From positions 62,001-126,000 of the forward strand of contig JAGQDJ010000118.1 in NCBI GenBank assembly GCA_022885665.1: a stretch of DNA of 64,000 bases, read 5' to 3'. The stretch is from Triops longicaudatus. Taxonomy: Eukaryota > Arthropoda > Branchiopoda > Notostraca > Triopsidae. The notes beneath the pieces are model-generated. The model had not been told where the DNA came from. It searched no databases and saw only the letters and a program-made list of their open reading frames with translations. How positions within the stretch are numbered: position 1 is the first letter of the stretch; every line of letters begins with the position of its first letter. The position numbers and the translations under genes were made by a program. Below, in pieces: positions 25,401-34,600 of this stretch.

Positions 25401-28144
25401 ATCGCCTCATCAACCTGTCCGGTTGGAGGCTATATTTGGGTTATAGCCGCGTTTCTACCAGCTTTCTATCACTCAGGCACCTCATCTAATCTTTGACGTA
25501 TGTTAATAAGCCTCCGGAAGTGAGGTAAACAGCCGACAGCGCGTAGGAAGATTGGTGGATAGTTTCGTTTGTACCAATATTTGTATACATTCAGACGTTG
25601 GAACAGTAAGACTAAGCATTAAAAGAACTTAATAAAAAGAAAAATGCCATATTAAAGTCTGTTGTTGAGATATGTATTACTCAGTAAATATGAATGAGAC
25701 ACGAAAGGAGCTATATTAGGATTAAGCTGAGTACATTCGCGTCATAGATAGAGCGGGCTCGTTCGAGTACGTGTGCTGTGCGTCCGGCATTACGTTTGGG
25801 TCTACGTGTAGAGATAGCCACCAAAAGACTGCGGCGGATCATGCAGTAAGCTTGCCTTTCTGCGGCTCCATCTTATTTTAGGGATGTCCTGGCTGTGATT
25901 CAACTTGATACCGGCAAGAGATGCGACTCGTTCGTCGGGTGGGGAGACAACTAGACGAGACCAGCATGGTATTGCGCAAATATGTCCTCAAAAGTCTCAC
26001 CCTTTCCCGAAATAAATAGATCTCCAACTTTTATATAGATCTAAAACCCGTCGATAGGTAGGAAGCCGTCAATGGCTTGATGATGGATGTTCACAATAAT
26101 TAGAAGCACGGAAGGTTGGCGGGTTGGCATTTTTACCAGTGTTGAATTTTTTCTGTCTAAATAAAAATCCGAATAACTTTCAGCAGACCAAGATGCTCTC
26201 AGATGCTCTCAGACATGACTGATTCTTGGGGGGGGGGGGGAGACGTTGGACGTCGGCATATTTGAGCTACGATAGCATATTTTGTCGCCGCAGTCGTCAT
26301 CGAAGAAATGCTGGAAGCTCGAAACAATGCCGGTTTATTTTGTGGACTATAAACTTTGTCTTAACACCGTTGGAAACCGATTCATTTTTGTGTATTTACA
26401 ATCAACATGAATATTTGCTTTTTATTGGCTTATTCTTTGAACACATACATAAACACAATTCGTAAGGATCGGAACTTGTTACATTGGGGCCGATTATCGA
26501 GGTCTATAATGTGGTCTTTGCTTTTAAGGAGGGGGAATTGCCTTTTTAACAAAAGAAATTATTCCTGGGAAAGCTTTAGTGTTGCAAAGAAAATGGTTGG
26601 ACTACGTGAATTTTAAGTTACTGAAAGTTCTCTTATTAGCTTTACCCTTAAGTGACAAAGTGGTTTTTCAGTCTTTTTAAAGTTGAAGATGTAAGGAAGT
26701 GTTGGAAAACGAGCGCAACGTAATTTGATCATAGTGGTTATAATAAGTCTTTCAAAGCTAAGTTTGCAGATGTGTAATGGCATCGTGGCTTGCTCAGTAA
26801 TGCAGCGAAGGTTATATAGATTTGCTGATCAACCATCTTTTGTCACCAAAGGTAAACTCGGTTCGAGGGCCACTGACAAACCAGTAGTGCAAGTTATTTC
26901 CTGTTATGCTGAAATTTTTGCGCTCTACCTAATGGTAATACTAATGATTCGTAATAAAACACATGAAACAGCTGCAAAGTGGCCACAATGATAGAACTGT
27001 CGGATTTCATCCGGTTTAACTAGCATTTCGGTATACCGAGGGCGTTGCCGGATTAAGTGGTCGGGGGGGCCTGGGGCAAAATTTTGGCGGGGAGCCCTCT
27101 TCCCATACAAATCACACAAATATGGACTAAAAACAAACTATCGTATATAACCCATGGTTAGGGCGGGGGCCCCGGGGCATTTGCCCCTTTTGCCCCCCCC
27201 CACCTTAATCCGGCTCTGACCGAGGGCTTATTCGAACGAGGCAATACCGTACGATCATAATATAATGAAAACTCATAAAAAATGTATTACAGTTGATTAA
27301 TAATGAATCTCGTGGATTTCCGCAGGCTAAGAAACTGGAAGAACATCAGCGTGCTCGAGCTCGTAAGAGGGAAGAGAAACTTCTTGCAGAAAGACAAGAA
27401 CGACTCCGTCGTGCCAAGGAAGAACACGAGAAGGCAGCACAACGCGAACGTGAACAGGCAAGTGCGGAGGCTGGTGCCGGTTTCCGTCGCCCGACTGGTG
27501 GAATGCCTGATCCAACGGAGCTTTTTAATGATCCGGACATCATGGCTGCCTTCCAGGTAAAGCAAAAAGTCCTTAGCTACTCGTTTGGCAATGACTTCCT
27601 TGATGATTTTCCTGATCTTTGGCATCGAGCAAGGCCACAGTTGGTAGGGCTTAAATTTTATGAAGTTGGTATCTCATTCGTCTAAGTTTAACCCGGTGAC
27701 AAATTCCAGCCAGGAACCAATTTCTATCACAAGTAATTAATAAATAAAAACATTTCGATGAAACAAATCTGGTTCCGTCGTTAAAAAAAGCAGAAAAAAT
27801 AATCCCAAATAGACTGTTGATGGTACACGTTGTATGCTTTAACTCACTGGACGATTTTTTAAATGTTATTAATTGTCTCTTCTCTTTTGTAGGATCCTGA
27901 AGTAGCGGCAGCTTTTGCGGACGTGTCTTCTAATCCAAGCAATATCACTAAATACAAAGATAACCCCAAAGTGGCTGCTGTGATCAACAAGCTGGCGCAG
28001 AAATTTGGAGCTGGAGGAGGAATGTTCCCTGGGATGGGCGGCATGGGAGGAATGGGTGGCATGGGCGGTGGATTCCCTGGTTTCCCGGGAGCAAGTGCGT
28101 CTACGGGAGGAACTGATGCCAATGCTGGAGATGATTTAGACTAA
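16484..28144 (+). CDS. ST13: Hsc70-interacting protein (Hip/ST13), co-chaperone
   Basis: Six exons give 380 residues (human 369): 16484-16730, 16813-16980, 17892-18033, 18093-18195, 27326-27556, 27893-28144. Exon 1 encodes the N-terminal Hip dimerisation domain (VLHTPELAFFKEYIESLGG), followed by an acidic linker. Exons 2-4 encode the TPR domain that binds the Hsc70 ATPase domain (KAIALFTEAIELNPGSAL, NACIRDCDKAIELNPDSAAA). Exon 5 is the charged helix (AKKLEEHQRARARKREEK). Exon 6 has the STI1/DP domain (DPEVAAAF, NPKVAAVINKLAQKFG) and a Gly-Met-Pro stretch typical of Hip. Exon 4 ends in phase 0 at EVTPN and exon 5 resumes exactly at the conserved AKK, so intron 4 spans 18196-27325 (9.1 kb). That intron contains the whole sarcalumenin gene on the other strand. 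Cytosolic protein. Confidence 0.95.
18823..25083 (-). CDS. SRL: Sarcalumenin, luminal sarcoplasmic-reticulum Ca2+-binding GTPase-like protein
   Basis: Twelve exons, in transcript order: 25083-24960, 22425-22363, 22304-21717, 21500-21312, 21254-21120, 21050-20986, 20843-20639, 20573-20457, 20383-20211, 20136-19945, 19875-19612, 19203-18823; 831 residues (823 if translation starts at the second ATG, 25059). Exon 1 encodes a signal peptide (PLLSFLALVLLGSFVSYVQA). Exons 3-6 encode a long Glu/Asp-rich region with Glu-Pro repeats, as expected for low-affinity calcium binding. Exons 7-12 are the EHD/dynamin-like GTPase core: P-loop GPWSAGKSS, YPFNDVVQWFIDRADLIFVV, and NKAD (G4). The block TGAEPSATFF, the spacing and the C-terminal RVRNHAKMVDCYL region match sarcalumenin better than EHD proteins, and no EH domain is present. 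The G3 position reads EVPG in place of DxPG. The whole gene lies inside ST13 intron 4, antisense. Confidence 0.93.
21312..21500 (-). repeat. Glu-Pro dipeptide repeat tract in sarcalumenin exon 4
   Basis: This 189-nt exon is dominated by tandem near-copies of a GGCTCAGGTTCT-like unit (plus strand), encoding alternating Glu and Pro with occasional Ala-Gln. Such a tract is prone to unequal exchange, so its length probably varies between individuals. It extends the acidic luminal domain of sarcalumenin in a rigid, proline-spaced form. Confidence 0.8.
22934..23409. mobile_element. Small terminal-inverted-repeat element with TA flanks
   Basis: AAGCTAGCTTTACACT at 22934-22949 is mirrored by AGTGTAAAGCCAGCTT at 23394-23409 (15 of 16 positions complementary). 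The dinucleotide TA lies directly outside each end (22932-22933 and 23410-23411), consistent with a TA target duplication. The 476-bp interior is GC-richer than its surroundings, with several GTGTCG-type subterminal words and no transposase. It resembles a MITE of a TA-inserting superfamily and sits in sarcalumenin intron 1, itself inside ST13 intron 4. Confidence 0.7.
26228..26240. repeat. Poly-G run (13 G)
   Basis: Thirteen consecutive G residues in ST13 intron 4, between the sarcalumenin start and the hAT-like element. The exact length may be unreliable because homopolymers are error-prone in sequencing. Confidence 0.7.
27043..27218. mobile_element. hAT-like non-autonomous element with 8-bp target duplication
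   Basis: The flanks carry the same 8 bp, ACCGAGGG, at 27035-27042 and 27219-27226. Immediately inside are near-complementary ends: CGTTGCCGGATTAAG on the left and, read inward from the right, CAGAGCCGGATTAAG. An 8-bp duplication and CAGRGCCGGATTAAG-type ends are characteristic of hAT transposons. The 176-bp interior is G/C-run rich and codes for nothing, so this is a deletion derivative mobilised in trans. It lies about 110 bp upstream of ST13 exon 5, within the terminal part of intron 4. Confidence 0.85.
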
Positions 28145-28469
28145 TTTTGCCCAACGTTTGCGAATGATAAATTGTGGAAAAGTTTTGCGGTTTCTTAGAA
28201 GTTGCGTTGCTCTCCCGATGTTCAGTACTGGTCCGTTTTTTTTTCGTCGATTTTTTTTTATTTGGTTTGTTTCTTTTCCCCGCAGAATTAAGCATATTAA
28301 TCATAGATTTAGGTTTGTATTTACAAGTAATTCATAATGTACAAGCTCTGAAGTCAGCAAATAGGAGACATTTCAGCCAAAGTCCTTACATTTTCGTGAA
28401 TTGTTTGGAAGAAGGCACACAATGCAGGCTTTTGGTAAAAAGGCACAACATTTGATTCCCTTGAGGGGA
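28145..28469. other. Convergent 3' region of ST13 and the Ly6 gene
   Basis: Only 325 nt separate the two stop codons, so the 3' UTRs of ST13 (rightward) and of the Ly6/quiver gene (leftward) must abut or overlap here. A TTTATT at 28257-28262 would read AATAAA on the minus strand and could serve the Ly6 transcript. No other feature was seen. Confidence 0.5.
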
Positions 28470-29831
28470 TTATGCCGTACCCCACAAGCGGATTGCCATG
28501 AGAGCCATTGCTAAGGTGACGAAGCTTGGCGTTGCCAAGGTACATCTGTTGCAGAGATCACCTTGACAGAAACACATGAAGACGTATCGATGCCCTATCA
28601 AGGTCTTAGCGCATCTTTCTTTGCCGTCTTGTGGAGCGCGCTGGAGACACATACGTTGAGTCGCGACACCGTATTCTGCCACAGAGAGGAACATAAATAA
28701 ACCAATTAAATTAAACAGGAAAAGAGCAAACGCTAAGGAAACGAGCAAGAATAAAACGGAATACAAAAAGGTATAAGAATAGAAGTAAAATAAAGTAGAA
28801 AAAGCAAAAATTAATTTTAAATGAGACGACTAACAAAAGCAATAAAATGAAATAAGCAACTAAAATCTAAAATATTTACACGAAACATCAAAGAATAAAG
28901 ACAGTTAATAGCTTACTGTGCTTTACAACTAACCCTGAGATCGCTTTCTTCCCAAGGTAACTTGCCATAAAAGTAACTTGATCAATGCCACCTTAACCTA
29001 ATTTAACTCTTCATTTGACTATTTTCAAGTTAACCTAACTTTGCCTATTTTGTCCCCACTAACCCTAACAAAACGTACCCTAAACTTATCCTAACTGAAC
29101 CTTACCTGACAATTCTTTATTTCGTTTTAAGGAAGAATTAATCTAACTAAATCTAACTTACTTAAAGATAAACTAAGTTAACATATTTTAAATTATTCCA
29201 AGTGAGCTCGACTGTGATTTAAATAAGTAAAAACTGATCCCGACAACGTGAAAAAGTTAGACTAGTTTAGTTTGGTCAACGTTGGCGAAGATAAAGTGCT
29301 TTTTTCATGCTAAAAATTGACTTGAAAACAAAAAATCAAAGATAAGCATATGTGAAGAAAATAATACAACTCAAAGCAAAATAAAGCACCAGTGGAACAT
29401 ACGTTATGTTTTTTACCTTCAATTTTGCTATTGCCGTCTTGTTCGATCACTTTTCCGCACCAGCCTGATGCGCAAGGCGTTTCTTCGACTCCGCTTTTCG
29501 TGGTATCGGTTTGGTCAAACGGATCCTTGCAATCGCCCAATTCACCCCGGGATCGGCATTTGTAACAACGCTTAATAGCACCTGAAAGTAGTGCAAAAGA
29601 CAGTTACGTGCCCTGTACAGTATGTATACCAGAACGTCCACAGACGACAACATATGCTTCCTTTACATCTAGACACGTACACAAAATCAGGTCACTGACC
29701 TAAATAATTTCTTCCACTCGAAGTGTTCGGAATTTCATATTTATAGTTTTAATTAGGGAAATGCTGTACTTACCACTAACCAATTGCAGACTCAAATACA
29801 AGCAAATTAGCGTTAGCAAGGAAACCTTCAT
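28470..29831 (-). CDS. Quiver/sleepless-type Ly6 (three-finger) protein, probably GPI-anchored
   Basis: Three exons encode 142 residues: 29831-29774, 29581-29417, 28675-28470, all junctions phase 1. Exon 1 is a signal peptide (MKVSLLTLICLYLSLQLVSG). The mature part begins RCYKCRSRGELGDC and ends its domain with FMCFCQGDLCN, the first and last landmarks of the Ly6/uPAR fold; ten family-position cysteines are present (CxxC, C, C, C, C, C, CxC, CN). A hydrophobic C-terminus (FVTLAMALMAI) close to the stop fits a GPI-attachment signal. Arthropod relatives (quiver/sleepless, boudin, crooked, crimpled) act at the cell surface in ion-channel modulation or septate-junction assembly; which role applies here is not evident. 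It is divergent from CLOCK. Confidence 0.9.
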
Positions 29832-31133
29832 TGCAAATCCTTTCACTCAATATCAATGTTCACACGTCTTCGGCAGCACAAGACTAACGTTTAATATACC
29901 TTGGACTGGTTTGGTCGCTCCCACCGGAGGAGCTTACCTGCCTTCAAGGACTGTTGGGACTGTAGCACCTTTCATTTTCCCTCCGGGGGTAGCGAAAAGG
30001 AATCCCTAGCCCAAAGGCAACCACGAAAAATTTGCTCATTACCTTCTTCGAAGATCTTTGTAAAGACAAGGTCAGGCACAGGCAGCGCAATAGTTGCGGC
30101 GAATATCAAATAAACGTTTTTGCACAAATGGCGGGAAATAAATCATGCTTCATCGAAGCCTAGTGCGACGGGTTTCCTCTGTTTTCATAATCCGTAGTGC
30201 AAAAGACAGTGCAAACGTGACAAATGATTTGAGTCCACCAGTCTGAAGCCAAAATCTGGATAAGGGTTGTTGATTTGCTTATGTATGCCAGACTATAACT
30301 TTTACTGCATTTTGGATATTTTGAAGTGAAACTGTAACGTTTTGTGAAGTTTTGTACCCTCATTGGTTCACTCTAATTTTCGTGAAACTTACCTAGCTAA
30401 GCAGGTGGAAAAAACAGCGTTTGATATCTACGCTAGTCAAAAAATCATTTCATTGTTGTTGATAGTGCCAAAACTTTCATTCTGTGTTAGAAGAATGGTA
30501 GGAAATATGAGACGGACTATAAGGAGTGCGGACTAATGTATAGTTCGTCGAATTTCGTTGTTGATACCTTAATCTGAATATAAGGAGTGAAGCGTTTACC
30601 TGTCCAATAAATTTGCGGATGTGTACTTAACTTTAAAAGAATAAACACATTTGTTACGTAGTCGAGGCCCTGAATCCTAGAGCCCGTCAGAAAAAGAAGA
30701 AAAAGGAAACAATTTTGTCGTGTTCTCCGCCAATATTTAATGGCCACTATGACTATGAAATCAACTGACGGCGAACGCAGCGTGTAGACCTCGACATTGT
30801 TTGATTTGCTATGAGCCCTCAATTAGGACAAGATGGGAAAGCCAAAACCGCGGCATCCTCTCGGAAAAGCGAGTAAGCTTTCTTTAAAAATTCTCCGTTG
30901 TCCTCTTGTAATGCCATAATCACTAATTTTGATGTTATTCCTTCCCTAATTTGGCATTCATTCTCAGTGACACCGGTGACGAGGACATGGGCGACGGGAA
31001 GGGCAACGTAAAACGGTAAAAATCTCCCTTCCGTTTTATTCTGCCTTGTTGCATTGGTTGTAGGGCCCGCAGAACCAATTGCAAGAGCTGAAACGCGTCT
31101 AATTTCACATAATCGACGCGCGACAAGGTGTAG

Positions 31134-31141
31134 TGACGTCA
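31134..31141. promoter_or_regulatory. Palindromic CRE-like site upstream of CLOCK
   Basis: A perfect TGACGTCA, the CREB/ATF consensus, 493 nt upstream of the first recognised CLOCK coding exon, in a locally GC-richer stretch. Function is inferred from the motif only; 8-mers of this kind also occur by chance elsewhere in the window. Confidence 0.35.
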
Positions 31142-31211
31142 CACTGCCACTTGCTAATAGAATTAACCTAACCCGTAGACGTAACATAACCCGGAGCACG
31201 AGTTCGCCAGG

Positions 31212-31217
31212 CACGTG
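31212..31217. promoter_or_regulatory. Canonical E-box upstream of CLOCK
   Basis: CACGTG, the preferred site of CLOCK:CYCLE/BMAL heterodimers, 71 nt after the CRE-like site. The same hexamer occurs at several other places in this window, so on its own it is weak evidence of autoregulation. Confidence 0.3.
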
Positions 31218-31633
31218 TGTTATAGGCTTACCATCTTCTTACACGAGTTTAATCTAGATAAATCGAAACCGAAATAGTAAGTCTAAGTGCATGGCTGGAC
31301 TTAATAAAGCTTACGGTTTTGTATTAATTAACGATGTATGCTAATTGGAATTTTTGTACGGATGCCTTTTCACGACTAAACCCGAAAGACTTGATGAAAG
31401 GGAAAAGGCATAGCAACCAATATCGCCTGGGTAACTTCTTCACCCGGGAAAGATTTGAGATGCAAGACGATGCATACGTGCAGTTGAGCAGTACATGCTG
31501 TATAGGTCACGAACTCTTGACAGGAAAAAAATATTGTCGATGTAGTAACATACGTATTCAATCTGTTTACTGTGTTGGTAATTAATTTAAGTTATGCTTA
31601 TTCATGTTCTTTTTTTCGTTTTCGCTCTCGTAG

Positions 31634-34600
31634 GAAATCGCGGAACTTGTCGGAGAAGAAAAGACGGGACCAATTTAACGTGCTCATCAACGAGTTGTGC
31701 ACGATGGTGTGCTTGGGGAAGCGCAAGTTGGACAAATCCAACGTACTCAAAACGGCCATATCGTTTATCAAAAATCATAATCGTAATATTGAGCAATAAC
31801 TTTTATTTCTTCTTTTTTCCCCTTGATAAATTATTTCGTGTTCTTTTCTGCTTCGGTTTCTTCGACTTTCTTTGGCTCTAGTTTTACTATTTTCAGTTCC
31901 TCTTCTGTGACTTCATCGCCTTTGGTTTGCTTTTATTTCTCTTTCTATTAAGCTTCTTCCTTTATGCCTTCATCTACTTCTGTTATTTCTTTATTTTCAT
32001 CCTCCTGTCTACTTCTCTTAGTCTCCTGTTTGCGTTGCTTCTTCTTTTTCTTCTTCCTTATTTGTCACCCTTTCTCGTTCTCTTTCTCTTTGCGTTTCTT
32101 ACCTTTTCTTTTTTATCTTCTTCATTACCTTCATTTTTGTCATAGTTTTCGTTTATTTTGATTTATCTGTTCTTTATTCTCATTCGTCTTTCTTTTTTTC
32201 TCTTCCAGTTTTTAATTTTCTTTCTTTTTATCTCTGCTTTGTCCAGGTCGTAACCTGATTTTCCTATTATTATTATTTGTTGTTTTTATTTTTTAGAAAT
32301 GACTGTACAGACCCAAACTCAAGGATTGCAGGAAGACTGGAAGCCTTCCTTTTTGTCCAATGAAGAATTTACTCACCTTATGCTCGAGGTAGCGTCACTT
32401 GAAGGGTTGTCTTAGATATTTTAACGGCATTAAAAAATCTTTATTTTCTGTAGGCCTTGGACGGATTTATCATGGTATTTTCTTGCACGGGACGAATTTT
32501 ATATGCGTCGGAAAATATTACCTCTTTATTGCATCATATTCCTGTAAGGAGTTGTTTTTCTGACCTTTAAGTTTAAGGCCAGAAAAACTTGAGTATTAAT
32601 GAAGTGCAGTGTACGTGTGTATTAACGTCAGGATTGTTAGGCGGATTTAGTCGGCACGTCAGTCTATGATATGTTTTGGGATGGTGAGCGACAGCAGCTC
32701 GTGGAATCGCTCAAATCCTTGACGAACGTAGATGTTGGAAGTCCGTCTGCCAGTCAAGGTGAACATTTATTTTACACACACGCAAAAGAAAAGTCATCTT
32801 AGGCTTCCTCTTTTCAGCAGTTTTTCCGTTTCCGTACTAAGCTGTATATAGATTAGTTTACATAGGCTATTTCTCTTGAACAGAGAAGTTTATGCGTAAT
32901 CTTACTTTTTGGACTAGTGTGTTCTGTTTATTCGTAATTTTGTGAATAGGCGTTTATAATTGTTTGGACCACTGTGACGGGATTTTGGCACACGTAACCC
33001 ATTTCACATTTTTTCAGCTATATTTGTCAACTTCTTAAGGAAATATGAATTTTCTTTTGGAATTAAGTGGGAAAGATTGTGTACGTTCTCGTGAGCAGCG
33101 TTACGTATTGCAGTCGTCCGTTCCGTTCCTATAAGTTTCCGTGAAAACCATTCCGTTTCGTTCCTGGGGCCGGTCCGTAATTCCAGATTGGCGTGGCCAT
33201 TACAATATATTTAGTAATACAGTGGTTTCCACTGAATCTAATACTGAATATTCCGCACAATTGAACGAAAAGTTGACGGTCCCCTTTAAGCCCATTTAAT
33301 TCATTTAATATTCGTATTTTTGAATGTTCCGCGTATTTGAGCACTATCCGTCTGATCCCGAACCTATGCAAATAAGCGTGTTGTACTGTATATAAAGGCT
33401 GTTTAGTTTAAACGCGTAGTGTTGTATTTCAAATACGTGATGAAATTATGCATTTTGCTATTTATTGAAATGGCACCGTGAAACCAATTACTTTCTTTTC
33501 TTGTTTATTTATTCTTACTTTGTTATTTTATTTCCTCATAGTTTTAAATCGCTGCATGGTGTAAATTTATCATTAGTGTATTTGATTATGGCTTTGTCTA
33601 TTTGCTATTTATTTATACATTCTTCATTTTATTCTTTCGTTTTTTATTATTTTATTTCTTATGTACTTTTTGAATAATGTCACGAAAGAAAATGCCCGGA
33701 GTGGAAAGACTCTGTTGCTAATTATGGTAAAAACGAAAAGCTTCACGAGATTTAATTACGAATGTGACTTGCATAAGCAATGAACTTTACTTAAAGGAGT
33801 GAAGTTTCGGAAAGGGACAGACGGACAGGGCAAGCGTGGCGCTAGCTGTGCACAGTAACAAATTTGCGAATTCTCATATTTGTTAGCGGATGCAAATCCG
33901 CTACGCTAGCATTGACGATCCTTATGTAGCCAAAATTTTCACTATTCATGGCATAAGCAGTGACAGCACAAGGCCGGTTCCTCGGGCCACTTCTGATGTC
34001 GTCGCAGGTGATCTATCGAATTTCGGAGGAAACACGTTATGGCGACTCTGTTAACCTTGTTAGGTGAAATAATTACATGGAAAATCGAAAACATGCAAGG
34101 TGTCTTGTACGCCCTGTGCTTGTTCGCGTAACGTTTAGGAGAAAAGAAATTAAGAAAAAAAAGAAGGAAGGTGCGGCCTTGCGTATTTGCTACGTGGTCG
34201 CACCATCGCCAACAAATAACATGTATTAATTATTTTGCAGGTGCATGTAAAGCAAGTTTTCAGGCGGTTACTTGATACAGGATTTTTGAAACGTGGTAAA
34301 GTGTATTCCTGAGATGTTAATGACGTTGTTTTGGCGATATAATAACATTACTTTAAGTGTTACAAACAGATTGTTTTAACTAAAAAACAACGGCGTGAGA
34401 ACAGCTCGTTACCGTTTTCATATGACATAGGGTTTTGAAACGTCATTCCAAGTATGTATTGGATCTTTAAAACTTCATAAAGCAGATGTTAATTAAAGTT
34501 CGTTACGTGAAAGGTTTTTGTTCTTTTGTAGGCGTTAAGGTAGCGGAACTTAGTGAAGACTATTAGATGGATTTGAACTTGGTGTAACGTGTAATTTATG

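Larger units (their letters stand above)
29832..31633. other. Ly6-CLOCK divergent intergenic region
   Basis: 1.8 kb between the Ly6 start codon and the first recognised CLOCK exon. The part near 31030-31220 is less AT-rich and holds a palindromic TGACGTCA and a CACGTG. The true first exon and start codon of CLOCK are probably here but were not identified. A leftward 131-codon frame at 31214-30819 has no recognisable content. Confidence 0.45.

Noticed and set aside
26850..26880. GGTTCGAGG word as a tRNA B box
   Set aside because: No matching A box or cloverleaf arms could be drawn around it.
30819..31214. Leftward 131-codon frame upstream of CLOCK
   Set aside because: No recognisable motif, arginine/leucine-rich start typical of chance reading through a GC-richer promoter stretch.
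31334..31585. Plus-strand 83-codon frame as the CLOCK N-terminal exon
   Set aside because: It ends in a stop before the bHLH exon, has no good in-phase donor and shows no similarity to CLOCK N-termini.
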